This document shows positions 18,432 through 27,536 of a stretch of DNA of 64,000 nt, in pieces. A program made the position numbers and the translations under genes. Positions within the stretch are counted from its first letter, which is position 1. Every line of letters begins with the position of its first letter. The stretch spans positions 62,001 through 126,000 of the forward strand of contig JBEVXH010000004.1 in assembly GCA_040506195.1 (NCBI GenBank), written 5' to 3'. This DNA is from Thiodiazotropha sp040506195. GTDB lineage: Bacteria; Pseudomonadota; Gammaproteobacteria; Chromatiales; Chromatiaceae. The notes below the pieces were generated by a model. It did not search any database. It saw only the letters and a list, made by a program, of their open reading frames with translations, and was not told the DNA's origin.

Positions 18432-18568
18432 TAGAACCTCCACTCCACATTCCATGTCAGCGAAAATATTGAAGTAAAAACAGTCCTGAGGAACCCCTGA
18501 ATAGTTCGGATGTTCCAACGGCTCAAGGACATACCGCCATTTTTATCGCCGTAAGCCATTGAAAATAC

Positions 18569-18627
18569 CGGAAACAGAAAAAATACATTTTCTGTTTCCG
18601 TGCTCCGATAATGCCAGGGATGGCATT
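18569..18627. repeat. Two perfect inverted repeats between feoC and the chemoreceptor gene
   Basis: A 13-base perfect stem CGGAAACAGAAAA/TTTTCTGTTTCCG with six-base loop spans 18569-18600, and AATGCCA/TGGCATT with a GGGA loop spans 18610-18627. They sit in a gap of about 400 bases without a gene (18432-18833), downstream of feoC and upstream of the chemoreceptor. They could terminate the feo transcript or act as an operator for the receptor; there is no long T-run after the first stem. Confidence 0.55.
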
Positions 18628-18833
18628 AATCAAGACTCCCATATTGAATAGCGGCTAATCCTGGCAAAACATGAAAGACTTTAACACAGCGTCTGACAAT
18701 GACATTTAATGCGTCCTGCGTCATTGGTTAGGCTTATTGATTGATGCACGATCAATGAGGTTGCAGAATTGATAACGATGGGGCTGAGGATTTTGATTGA
18801 CAATCGGCCGTCCATGACTCGTTCAGCGCCTGC

Positions 18834-19070
18834 TTACGATTGATTCTGTTTGTTAAGCCAAACATAGAGTTCCATCTCAGCGGGATCGCAACGATTGCAA
18901 CTGGTTCCGCAGGCGTCTTCGACTTTACGCTGCTCGACGCGCCCTTTGCGTATCCATTGCTGCAGCATCCCCCGCACCGCCTCGGGTTCCGCGTCCACAT
19001 GCAGCGCGATCTCAGCCAGGGTTGCCTGACCGCGTATTGAAAGGTAGTCCCTGATCGTGCTGAGCATCAT
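18834..19070 (-). CDS. feoC: FeoC-like transcriptional regulator/accessory protein
   Basis: A 78-residue winged-helix protein with the FeoC cysteine cluster CGTSCNRC in the wing region (three cysteines, likely for an Fe-S cluster). FeoC family members regulate or stabilise FeoB in ferrous iron uptake. It starts seven bases after the feoB stop in the same operon, which fixes the assignment. Two consecutive ATGs (19070 and 19067) are both possible starts. Confidence 0.85.
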   Translation of the reverse strand: MMLSTIRDYLSIRGQATLAEIALHVDAEPEAVRGMLQQWIRKGRVEQRKVEDACGTSCNRCDPAEMELYVWLNKQNQS

Positions 19071-19077
19071 CGCAGGA

Positions 19078-21435
19078 TCAAACCCCTGCCTCGGAGATGA
19101 GCTGCTGCGTACGCTGCGACCAGTACCTCAAGCCGCCGATAATCACAGCCAACAACGCCAGCAGGCCGATAATCCAGACTAATGCGCTTTGCGGATGCTG
19201 GGCATAGGTAGCCAGCTGGTAGAAAAGGCTTGCACTGATGAAGGCGACTCCGGTCGACCAGGCCACTACAAACGCCGCCCAGCGCGGCCCCGCCTCACGG
19301 CGAATGGCGCCGATGGTGGCCACACAGGGTGAATAGAGCAGTATAAACAGCAGGTAGGCAAAGGCCCCGGCCTGGCCGTCGAAGCGTGCTGCCATGGCAC
19401 CGAATATCCCAACATTGATCTCCTGCGCCTCGGCTGCCGCCTCCGCATTGCTGATATCGCCCACATCCATGTCGAGAGGGTCGGTGAGCAGGTCCTTCAC
19501 TCCGAGGAGGTTTTCCGGCACTGTCCCTGCAGCAGCGGAGACTGCCTGCCAGAAATCAAAAGGCCGATCAACCTGCGCCACACCCGCTTCCTCGTTGGCG
19601 AGATGGGTATAGAGAGCATCAAGGGTGCCGACCACCGTCTCCTTGGCCAGAATACCGGTGAATACGCCCACAGTGGCAGGCCAGTTTTCCTGATGTATGC
19701 CCATCGGCACCAACAGGGGCGTGACTGCTTTACTGATGCTGCTTAGCACGGAGTGTTCGGTATCCTCATTACCGAAACTACCATCGGTGCCAATCGAATT
19801 CAGGGTGTTGATCACCAGCACCATCAATACGATCACCTTCCCCGCCTCTTTGATGAAGAGCTTGACCCTGTCCCAGGTCCGTAACATGACACCTCTTACC
19901 GTCGGCATGTGATAGTGGGGCAGCTCCATCATGAAACCCGCGCTCTCACCGGAGAGCAGGGTCTTTTTCATGACCATTCCGGTGAGAATCGCCACCACTA
20001 TGCCGATGAGATAGAGGCTGAAGACCAGGTTCTGTCCATTCGCCGGAAAGAAGGCCGCGGCAAACAGCACGTAGACCGGCAGCCTGGCGCCACAGGACAT
20101 GAACGGGTTCATGAGGATGGCAAGCTTACGCTCTCTCTCACTCTCCAGGGTACGGGTCGCCATTACCGCCGGCACATTGCAGCCGAAGCCGACGATCATC
20201 GGCACGAATGCCTTGCCAGGCAGCCCGATTGAACGCATGAAACGATCCATGACAAAGGCGGCCCTGGCCATATAGCCGGAGTCTTCCACCACTGAGAGAA
20301 AAAGATAGAGCGCGGTGATGATCGGTATAAAGGTGGCCACCACCTGAATGCCACCCCCGGCACCGTCGGCCAGCAGCACGATCATCCAGTCCGGGACACC
20401 CAGCGACGCCATCAGATGACCCAAACCGTCGACGAAGATGGCGCCCGCCACACCGTCGAAGAGGTCGATGAACGCGCCGCCGATATTGATCGCAAACATG
20501 AACATCAGGTACATCACGGCCAGAAAGACCGGTATCCCGAAGAGTCGGCTCAATACCACCTTATCGATGCGGTCACTGATCGTCTTTTCTACCCGTCCGT
20601 GCTGTTGGGTCACATTCTGGGAAATGGCATGGGCGTGACCGTAACGGGTATCGGCGATATGGATATCCGGGTCCTCGTCGACACGGTCCTCGATCACCTC
20701 TTGCCAGTGGTGGACCTGGCTAAGTAAACCCTCATCGGCAAAATCCAAAGCGAAGCGATCACCCTCCAGCATCTTCAACAACAGCCAACGACGCTCAGAG
20801 TGGCGATACTGTTCAGACTGTTGCAGGGCAGGCTCCATCGCCATGATCGCCTGCTCCACCACCTCATCCTGGGCAAGGGCAAACCCCCCGCTCACCTCAC
20901 CGGCGGCCAGATCCTGAATCGAGGCCTTCAGCTTGGTGATACCCTCACCACTGACCGCCACTATGGGTACCACAGGACATCCAAGATCCTGACTAAGCCT
21001 TTGAGTATCGATAACCAGGCCACGCTTGCGGGCGACATCCATCATATTCAGGGCCACCAGCAGGGGCACCCCCATCTCGAGCATCTGAATCGAGAAATAG
21101 AGGTTTCGCTCCAGATTGGAGGCATCGACGATATTGACGATGAGATCGGCATCTCCGGAGAGTAGATAGTCCCGGGCCACCTTCTCATCTAGGGATGTGG
21201 CATCCAGCGAATAGATCCCGGGAAGGTCGACCACATTGACCTCGGTACTGTCGATGGTGAAACGCCCCTCCTTTCTGTCCACCGTCACACCCGGCCAGTT
21301 CCCGGTACGTTGGCGAATCCCCGTCAGGCTGTTGAAAAGGGCCGTCTTGCCGCAATTGGGGTTGCCCGCCAGGGCGATGGTCAGCAGTCGTTGAGAGGGG
21401 GCAGACTCCGAAGAACTCTCTTCATGGCAGGCCAC
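19078..21435 (-). CDS. feoB: Ferrous iron transporter FeoB
   Basis: The inner-membrane Fe(II) transporter with an N-terminal GTPase. 785 residues from GTG 21435, preceded by AGGAG that overlaps the feoA stop region. G1 is GNPNCGKT (24-31), G3 is DLPGIYSL, and G4 is NMMD in place of NKxD, as is common in FeoB. A GDI-like helical linker follows, then the polytopic membrane region with two Gate segments (GYMARAAFVMDRFM and a later homologous part). It lies between feoA (eight bases) and feoC (seven bases). A Fur box upstream of feoA implies iron repression. Confidence 0.97.
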   Translation of the reverse strand: MACHEESSSESAPSQRLLTIALAGNPNCGKTALFNSLTGIRQRTGNWPGVTVDRKEGRFTIDSTEVNVVDLPGIYSLDATSLDEKVARDYLLSGDADLIVNIVDASNLERNLYFSIQMLEMGVPLLVALNMMDVARKRGLVIDTQRLSQDLGCPVVPIVAVSGEGITKLKASIQDLAAGEVSGGFALAQDEVVEQAIMAMEPALQQSEQYRHSERRWLLLKMLEGDRFALDFADEGLLSQVHHWQEVIEDRVDEDPDIHIADTRYGHAHAISQNVTQQHGRVEKTISDRIDKVVLSRLFGIPVFLAVMYLMFMFAINIGGAFIDLFDGVAGAIFVDGLGHLMASLGVPDWMIVLLADGAGGGIQVVATFIPIITALYLFLSVVEDSGYMARAAFVMDRFMRSIGLPGKAFVPMIVGFGCNVPAVMATRTLESERERKLAILMNPFMSCGARLPVYVLFAAAFFPANGQNLVFSLYLIGIVVAILTGMVMKKTLLSGESAGFMMELPHYHMPTVRGVMLRTWDRVKLFIKEAGKVIVLMVLVINTLNSIGTDGSFGNEDTEHSVLSSISKAVTPLLVPMGIHQENWPATVGVFTGILAKETVVGTLDALYTHLANEEAGVAQVDRPFDFWQAVSAAAGTVPENLLGVKDLLTDPLDMDVGDISNAEAAAEAQEINVGIFGAMAARFDGQAGAFAYLLFILLYSPCVATIGAIRREAGPRWAAFVVAWSTGVAFISASLFYQLATYAQHPQSALVWIIGLLALLAVIIGGLRYWSQRTQQLISEAGV

Positions 21436-21443
21436 GGCTGCTC

Positions 21444-21716
21444 CTAAGGCCTGTCTTCAGGCTGTTCGAGAGGCAGCATCAACAGCTTTTCGGCAACCCC
21501 CGCGCCGAGAGCCACCCTGGCACCCTGATTAGCCACCACCACACCGGCGCCACGACGTTGTATCAACTCGATTTCAGAGCCCATTCTCAATCCTAAACTG
21601 AGCAGTCTGTGGACCAGATGTCTGCCTCCCATGATGCGTTTGATCCTGGCTCGACGCCCGATCGGCAGCCTGGCAAGGGAGATCAATTCCTCTGAAATGG
21701 TGCTATCGGGGACCAC
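21444..21716 (-). CDS. feoA: Ferrous iron transport protein FeoA
   Basis: A 90-residue SH3-like FeoA protein. Typical features are the LARLPIGRRARIKRI segment, then HRLLSLGLRMGSEIELIQRRG and the closing GARVALGAGVAEKLL. It is thought to interact with FeoB. The start used is GTG, with GGATAG upstream; no better ATG is in frame nearby. First gene of the feo operon. Confidence 0.92.
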   Translation of the reverse strand: MVPDSTISEELISLARLPIGRRARIKRIMGGRHLVHRLLSLGLRMGSEIELIQRRGAGVVVANQGARVALGAGVAEKLLMLPLEQPEDRP

Positions 21717-21739
21717 AAACTATCCAATAATACTCTTTA

Positions 21740-21758
21740 AATGTTAATGATTCTCATT
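21740..21758 (-). promoter_or_regulatory. Fur box upstream of feoA
   Basis: Plus-strand AATGTTAATGATTCTCATT is a close match to the 19-base Fur consensus, with the ATGATTCTCATT part nearly canonical. It lies 24 bases before the feoA start, in an AT-rich promoter stretch, where repressor binding would block transcription under iron-replete conditions. Confidence 0.75.
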
Positions 21759-21808
21759 AAAGCAGGGATTGGCCCCGCTTGCAATCGGCAAATCACAGTA
21801 TATCCCAA

Positions 21809-22537
21809 TTATCTAATATTCCGCTTACGCAAAAGATCGATCCGGTGCGGTTTAAGAAACTCGGCACCCCGCGGTCCCATATGTTCCATGAATGACGTTT
21901 TTATCTGCCGGTAGCGTGGCTCGTCTACCTTCAACTGGGTGTGGGTGATGTTAAGAAAACGTGACTCAAAGCTTTCCCAGGAGTCATACAGGCCGGGCAC
22001 ATTCAGGAAATACTGGCCAAGCAACTCCATATCATCCCTCTCGGAAAGAGACTGAATAGTCTTGAAGGCAAGCTCTCTGACATGCTTCTCATCATGGATC
22101 AGGCTCATCAGGGCATTGAACTCACCCTTATATACAGGTTCCGAAAAATAGGCGATGCCGCCGGGCTTGAGCACCCTGGCCACTTCGCTCATCGCATGCG
22201 GCATGACCGCCCCGGGCACGTGGTGGAGTGATTTCAGCATCAACACAGCATCCACACTCTGATCGGGTTCACCGATCGATTGCGCCCCTTCCAAGCGAAA
22301 GCTGATATTACCCGCTGCATTGCCCATATTTTTTTCATGCTGAACAGAATCGACCTCGGTTGCGATGAAATGGCAGTCAGGATGGGCCTGGGCCAATCGG
22401 CGCGTAATCCGGGCACTGCCGCAGCCCAGCTCCAGGACCCGACAATCGTTGAGCGGCAACAGCCGCTCCATCAGCTCCATTTCCGTGCCCCTGAGATAGG
22501 CCTCCTGATTATCCAGAACCATTCGATTTGCTGACAT
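21809..22537 (-). CDS. SAM-dependent methyltransferase (class I)
   Basis: About 242 residues from ATG 22537, which has a GGAGCAG ribosome-binding site; a longer frame upstream is unsupported. The SAM-binding motif I is VLELGCGSARITRRLA, motif II acidic residue is in FIATEVD, and motif IV/V contain VDAVLMLKSLHHVP and VLKPGGIAYFSEP. It belongs to the methyltransferase type 11/25 group. The substrate is unknown. It is divergent from the CLC gene and separated from feoA by the Fur-box promoter region. Confidence 0.85.
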   Translation of the reverse strand: MSANRMVLDNQEAYLRGTEMELMERLLPLNDCRVLELGCGSARITRRLAQAHPDCHFIATEVDSVQHEKNMGNAAGNISFRLEGAQSIGEPDQSVDAVLMLKSLHHVPGAVMPHAMSEVARVLKPGGIAYFSEPVYKGEFNALMSLIHDEKHVRELAFKTIQSLSERDDMELLGQYFLNVPGLYDSWESFESRFLNITHTQLKVDEPRYRQIKTSFMEHMGPRGAEFLKPHRIDLLRKRNIR

Positions 22538-22768
22538 ACCGCAACTGCTCCAGTATATTAACTGTGGACGATAAACGCCCATCCTTAGAAAACCAAAAGC
22601 TGAGAAGACACCCGGGGCCGATCAACACCAATGCTATTGGCCCCAAGTCTCATCACACGCAGCACTGACGGGAACAGTGAATGAGGCCTGTCTGCGTGGA
22701 GATGCGAAATCGGGAGATTGAGGAAAACGACCTTCAGGTGACATCAGCATAACACCGGACTGTTGAGG

Positions 22769-24553
22769 ATGGACAGCTTGAGTCCACCTGAACAAACCAT
22801 CAATACGACAGGTATCCCGATTGTGCCCCTTGCAGGGATTGTTAACTGGTTAGACCGACTGCGTCTGCAACTCTCGCGTCACGATGCGCTGCTGATTCTA
22901 TCCGTTTTGGGATTGATCTGCGGCTTTGTTACGGGGATCGTGATCATTCTCTTCCGGCTACTGGTCGAATCGAGTCAGGCCGCCATTCTTCCCGGTGGCG
23001 GGGTGGAGAACTATGAAGCCCTACACCCCTTGATGCGATTTTTGCTGCCCATTCTCGGCGGCCTGATGCTCGGACTTTTTTTTCTTCGATTTGCAAAAGG
23101 CCTGCATGTATTGGGTATCCCAAGGGTGATGGAACGTTTGATCTACCACCAGGGACATATCTCCTTGCGCGGCTTTATGCTGCAATTCTTCGGTGCCGCC
23201 ATCGCCATTATCAGTGGCCACTCAGTGGGTCGCGAAGGTCCCCACGTCTTTCTCGGCGCCGCCAGCGGATCTCTGCTGGGACAATACCTCTCCCTGCCCA
23301 ACAATAGTATTCGCACCCTGGTCGGTTGCGGTACCGCAGCCGCGATATCCGCTTCCTTCGACACCCCTCTGGCGGGTGTGATCTTCGCTTTGGAAGTGGT
23401 GATGATGGAGTACACACTGGTCAGTTTCATACCGATCATGCTGGCCGCTGTCAGTGCCAACAGCCTCTCACTGATCGTTTTCGAAGGACAACGGGTGTTC
23501 GATATCGCCATCATTGAATTGGGTTCCCTGCATGAATTGATTTTCATATTACTGCTGGGATTGGTGGCCGGTACGGCCTCGGCGGCCTATGTCAGTCTCA
23601 TACAGTTTATCTCCGACAAGACCCAAAACATGGCTTTTTGGCTGCGAAATGCAGCCGCAGGAGTGTTGATCGGTCTAATAGCCCTTGCGGTTCCCGAGGT
23701 GATGGGGATCGGTTATGACACGGTCAACCAGCTCCTGCTGGGTGAGTTGGGATTTTACTTTATCCTCATGCTGGTAGTGATGAAGATCGTGGCGACAGCC
23801 GTTAGCATTGGATTAGGCATACCTGGCGGTACTATCGGACCCGCTCTTTTTATCGGTGCCGCGGTGGGCGGGATAATCGCTCCCCTGCCCGGCCTGGTGT
23901 TTGAGGGTCAAGTCTCCGACCCGGGTGTCTATGCATTGATTGGTATGGGCGCCGTGATGGGTGCTGCCCTGCAGGCGCCATTGGCCGCGTTGACAGCCAT
24001 TATCGAACTCACCCACAACCCAGAAATCATCATGCCGGGAATGCTCGCAATCGTCATTGCAAGCCTGGTCAACAGTGAGCTGTTCGGAAAGTCATCGATG
24101 TTTCACACTCTGCTGGAGGCCACGGGTCTCAACTACCACACCGATCCGGTGATGCAGTCCCTTCGGCGCATCGGTGCCGCCAGTTTCATGAACCGAAACT
24201 TCGTCCAGGTGGAACCGATATTGACTCGCGACACGGTGCGAATCATCCTCGATAATAATCCTGAGTGGATACTGATCAAAGGAGATCGGGATCAGATGTC
24301 GCTGATGCCGGCGGTGGATCTGTTACGCATTATGGAACAGCAAGAAGAGGAGGAATTCGACCTGCTTTCTCTGCCCGCCACTCGCTATGAGCTTGCGCAG
24401 CTTCGAATGCAGGCAACCCTGCAGGAGGCGCTTGAAAAGTTGGACAACAGTCAGGCGGATGCGCTCTATATCGAATGGTACGACCAAGATCACTATTGGC
24501 GCATCCAGGGAATACTCACCCGTCCCTTGATCGAATCGGCTTATCACTTTTAG
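22769..24553 (+). CDS. CLC-family chloride channel/antiporter
   Basis: A polytopic inner-membrane CLC protein of about 594 residues. The selectivity motifs are present: GREGP with the gating glutamate at residue 156, GIPGGTIGPALFIGAAVGG, and the dimer-interface helices. The gating glutamate fits proton-coupled exchange or a gated channel. The C-terminal region after the membrane part (about 450 onward) is long and cytoplasmic, resembling degenerate CBS domains. A TTG six bases upstream could also start translation. It is divergent from the methyltransferase gene. Confidence 0.93.
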   Translation: MDSLSPPEQTINTTGIPIVPLAGIVNWLDRLRLQLSRHDALLILSVLGLICGFVTGIVIILFRLLVESSQAAILPGGGVENYEALHPLMRFLLPILGGLMLGLFFLRFAKGLHVLGIPRVMERLIYHQGHISLRGFMLQFFGAAIAIISGHSVGREGPHVFLGAASGSLLGQYLSLPNNSIRTLVGCGTAAAISASFDTPLAGVIFALEVVMMEYTLVSFIPIMLAAVSANSLSLIVFEGQRVFDIAIIELGSLHELIFILLLGLVAGTASAAYVSLIQFISDKTQNMAFWLRNAAAGVLIGLIALAVPEVMGIGYDTVNQLLLGELGFYFILMLVVMKIVATAVSIGLGIPGGTIGPALFIGAAVGGIIAPLPGLVFEGQVSDPGVYALIGMGAVMGAALQAPLAALTAIIELTHNPEIIMPGMLAIVIASLVNSELFGKSSMFHTLLEATGLNYHTDPVMQSLRRIGAASFMNRNFVQVEPILTRDTVRIILDNNPEWILIKGDRDQMSLMPAVDLLRIMEQQEEEEFDLLSLPATRYELAQLRMQATLQEALEKLDNSQADALYIEWYDQDHYWRIQGILTRPLIESAYHF

Positions 24554-24648
24554 TGTTGCCGCAATCATGGAAAAAATCTCAGCATTGAGCGTCCAAAAAA
24601 GTCATAATATACCGATATTGCAACGCAGCTTCGTAAGAGGGGGGCAAA

Positions 24649-25563
24649 ATGAACGAAGAAAGCAAAAACCCTGAGACCGTCTATATCGATGAGCAACCCG
24701 TCAGGCTCGACGAGCTGCTGAATGACTACGAGCGTATCAAACAGCAGTTGGGTCAACAGAAAAAGAGTGACAAGAAGGCAATCCGCAGATACAAGCGCGA
24801 GGAGGAGTTGAAGCCCTACCAGGCCGAATTGATCCGACTGCAGCAATATCTGGAAAAGACCCGGACCCGTATGATCATACTTTTTGAGGGCCGGGATGCT
24901 GCCGGCAAGGGTGGCACCATCCGTCGAGTCACGCGCTATATGAACGAAAAACACTACCGTGTGGTCGCCCTCGGCAAACCCACCGAGGAACAGAAGAGCC
25001 AGTGGTTTTTTCAAAAATATATCGCCCAGTTCCCACGCGGGGGGGAAATCGTTCTATTCGACAGGAGCTGGTACAACCGTGCAATTGTGGAGCCGATCTT
25101 CGGTTTCTGCTCCCAGGAGGAGTATGACAATTTCATGACCGGCTGTCCGGGCTTCGAAAAAGACCTGGTACGGCAGGGCACCATTCTGGTGAAGCTCTAC
25201 TTTTCGGTCACCAAGGAGGAGCAGGCGAGACGCTTCGAACGCCGCAAGACGGATGCCCTGCGCCAGTGGAAGCTGTCGGAGATCGATGTACAGGCGCAGG
25301 ACCGTTGGGACGAATTCAGCAAGCAAAAATACGAGATGCTGAAAAACACAAACACTACCCATGCCCCCTGGACGATCATCCGCTCGAATGACAAGCATCT
25401 GGCCCGATTGAATGCCATGAAGGTCATCCTCAACTCAGCGCCCTACGAGCGACTCAATAACGATATCGATTTCGTACCCGAGCCAGAGATTGTGATATCC
25501 GGTTCGAGGGAACTGGAAGTGATGGAGGCGCAACGCCTGCAACGAGGCAAGTTTGATCACTGA
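24649..25563 (+). CDS. ppk2: Polyphosphate kinase 2 (PPK2)
   Basis: A 304-residue P-loop kinase that uses polyphosphate to phosphorylate nucleotides, or works in reverse. Walker A is GRDAAGKGG (81-89), Walker B is FDRSWYNRA (137-145), and the lid region includes RRKTDALRQWKLSEID. A single PPK2 domain with an acidic N-terminal extension is typical of class I enzymes, which favour NDP phosphorylation; that class call is inference. A very strong GAGGGGGG ribosome-binding site precedes the ATG. Confidence 0.95.
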   Translation: MNEESKNPETVYIDEQPVRLDELLNDYERIKQQLGQQKKSDKKAIRRYKREEELKPYQAELIRLQQYLEKTRTRMIILFEGRDAAGKGGTIRRVTRYMNEKHYRVVALGKPTEEQKSQWFFQKYIAQFPRGGEIVLFDRSWYNRAIVEPIFGFCSQEEYDNFMTGCPGFEKDLVRQGTILVKLYFSVTKEEQARRFERRKTDALRQWKLSEIDVQAQDRWDEFSKQKYEMLKNTNTTHAPWTIIRSNDKHLARLNAMKVILNSAPYERLNNDIDFVPEPEIVISGSRELEVMEAQRLQRGKFDH

Positions 25564-25626
25564 TATTTCCCGGCACGGGCGACCTGTGTCGCCCGTTTCG
25601 TCAGACTTAACCCGCGAACATTACCC

Positions 25627-26277
25627 ATGCCGACAAGTGTCGAGCTAATCCTGCTTGCTCTGGTCTGGCTGATCTATTTCCTGTGTCACTCACTGCTTGC
25701 CTCATTATGGATGAAAAGGGTATTCGCCCAATATCTGCCGACAGTGGCGCCCTGGTACCGGCTGCTCTTCAATCTGGTTGCACTGTTACTGCTCGCCCCT
25801 CCGCTCTATATGCTCTGGTCATACCGCTCAGATCCATTATGGCAATGGCAGGGAGCCATAGCATGGCTGGCTTATGGGTTAATGATTATCTCGGTAGCCG
25901 GTTTCATCTGGTCAATGCGCTATTACGACAGCAGAGAATTTCTCGGTATCCGGCAATTGCAACGGCAGCAACAGGATGTCAATGACCTGGAACAGCTGCA
26001 TATCTCCCCACTGCACCGTTTCGTCCGTCATCCCTGGTACAGCCTGGGGCTGATATTGATATGGGCGCAGGAGATGGATCCCGCACGCCTGGTATCGGCC
26101 ATTGCGGTCACCTGTTATCTAGCGCTGGGATCCCGCCTGGAAGAGAACAAGCTGCTGATCTACCATGGCGGCACCTATCGCAATTATCAGAAACGCGTAC
26201 CTGGACTCATACCGAGACCCTGGCGTTTTCTGACTCGACAGGAAACCGAGAAACTATTGGAAGAGATGAAGACGTAG
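25627..26277 (+). CDS. Membrane methyltransferase-like protein (isoprenylcysteine/NnrU type)
   Basis: A 216-residue integral membrane protein with about five hydrophobic helices. The C-terminal part carries the ICMT/PEMT-like signature: VRHPWYSLGLILIW, then GSRLEENKLLIYHGGTYRNYQKRVPGLIPRPW. Such proteins use SAM at the membrane, but the substrate of this group is undefined, and NnrU-like proteins share the fold. It lies 63 bases after ppk2, possibly co-transcribed. Confidence 0.75.
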   Translation: MPTSVELILLALVWLIYFLCHSLLASLWMKRVFAQYLPTVAPWYRLLFNLVALLLLAPPLYMLWSYRSDPLWQWQGAIAWLAYGLMIISVAGFIWSMRYYDSREFLGIRQLQRQQQDVNDLEQLHISPLHRFVRHPWYSLGLILIWAQEMDPARLVSAIAVTCYLALGSRLEENKLLIYHGGTYRNYQKRVPGLIPRPWRFLTRQETEKLLEEMKT

Positions 26278-26284
26278 CTTACCC

Positions 26285-26305
26285 GCTTCAGCTTCGGCCT
26301 GAAGC
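26285..26305. terminator. Possible hairpin terminator between convergent genes
   Basis: GCTTCAG/CTGAAGC, seven-base perfect stem with a seven-base loop, eight bases after the stop of the plus-strand gene and upstream of the end of a convergent gene. No clear T-run follows, so factor-independent termination is uncertain. Confidence 0.4.
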
Positions 26306-26403
26306 TGTCATCTCGAGCCCTCACCGCCGTCAGCGTCGGTCACCGCCAACCTGACGCACGGTGAGGCCTTGGAAATCATCCATGCCCCCCGCGAAGAGCT
26401 TCC

Positions 26404-27285
26404 CTACTGGTTCGGATCCCAGAAATTTTGCGGTCCATAAGGGACGGGGCCGGGCCCATATCCGTAACCCGGGCCATAACCCGGCATCATTCTCGGCGCA
26501 TAGTCGCCCTTATGCATCCCGCAACCCTGATGGCCCATGCCGCCACCGCAGCCCGCTCCTGCTCGACCACCGCGCATCATGCCCATATGGCGCCGATGCA
26601 TGGCGTGACATGCCGCCCGCTCTTCATCGCTCATTCCCTCGATGACCTTTTGATGATTTGCCCACTCTTCATCCATTGCCTGCTGACGAGCGACCCAGGG
26701 CGGTGTTTCAGGCATCTCGATGCCCGCCTCCTCAGCACGGCCACGCATCTCCTGATAGTGCTGCCGGCGCAAGGTATCCCGCTCTTCCTCTGACATCGAC
26801 ATCATCTTTTTGCGATGAGCCATGCGCTCTTCCATGTCCGGACGCATCATCTGACCCATTTCAGAACGCCACGGCGGGCTCTCCGGCAGCATGACGCCGG
26901 CCTCCTCCGCCCGCTTTCTCAGGGCCTTGTATTGCTCTTCACGCACCTTCCAATGATCCCTCATGGAATCCCTGGTGAGATCGGTCTTGGATAAATCGGT
27001 CACTGTTTCTGACGAGGCCTCAGCAGCGATGGCATCGGTTGTCACAACAACCTCTGTCGCCTCGGCCGGCTCCAAAATATTGACAGCTGCTTCAGTCATG
27101 GCAGCCGATTCTGTCCTGTCCGCAGCCACCGACTCCGTCTCTATCGCCGGTTCGTCCTGGGTGACAGGCAAGGCCTCATCAGCGCTCCCTTCAGCAGCGC
27201 CGCCCTCAATCCCTTCCGCCCACAGGGCTTGCGTGGGAGACATGAGAAACGCGAAGATCAGGATTAATATTTTCTTGTTGTGCAT
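26404..27285 (-). CDS. Secreted Met/His/Gly-rich protein with duplicated helical repeat
   Basis: 293 residues; GGAGACC precedes ATG. A signal peptide (about 1-23, ending near LWAEG) is followed by an acidic, alanine-rich linker, then two copies of a helical unit of about 60 residues, recognisable as RAEEAGVMLPESPPW and RAEEAGIEMPETPPW, each followed by MSEEER or MSDEER. The tail is rich in Met, His, Cys and Gly (HRRHMGMMRGG, GCGGGMGHQGCGMH) and ends in a Gly-Tyr-Pro stretch. The tail suggests periplasmic metal binding, perhaps copper; no family is recognised. Signal and RBS make it a convincing gene. Confidence 0.75.
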   Translation of the reverse strand: MHNKKILILIFAFLMSPTQALWAEGIEGGAAEGSADEALPVTQDEPAIETESVAADRTESAAMTEAAVNILEPAEATEVVVTTDAIAAEASSETVTDLSKTDLTRDSMRDHWKVREEQYKALRKRAEEAGVMLPESPPWRSEMGQMMRPDMEERMAHRKKMMSMSEEERDTLRRQHYQEMRGRAEEAGIEMPETPPWVARQQAMDEEWANHQKVIEGMSDEERAACHAMHRRHMGMMRGGRAGAGCGGGMGHQGCGMHKGDYAPRMMPGYGPGYGYGPGPVPYGPQNFWDPNQ

Positions 27286-27536
27286 GTTTGGTCTCCTTCA
27301 GTGGTCCTTCCGAGGTACTGACTACACGAGTTTGATCATCACCATCTTGGCATACTCGCCAGCAACAGGAAACGCGACATTCGAGGGCGTGCATCTCTCC
27401 ATCGCATAGCCCAAGTCATGATCCCGGTCATTGTCGGCGTTTTCTAGCCGCGACAGTGGCTATCATACCGATGCAAACAAGTCCTTCGGCACTGATTTTT
27501 TGTGATGGTCGTTAAATCCAAAATTTCAGAACTGGG

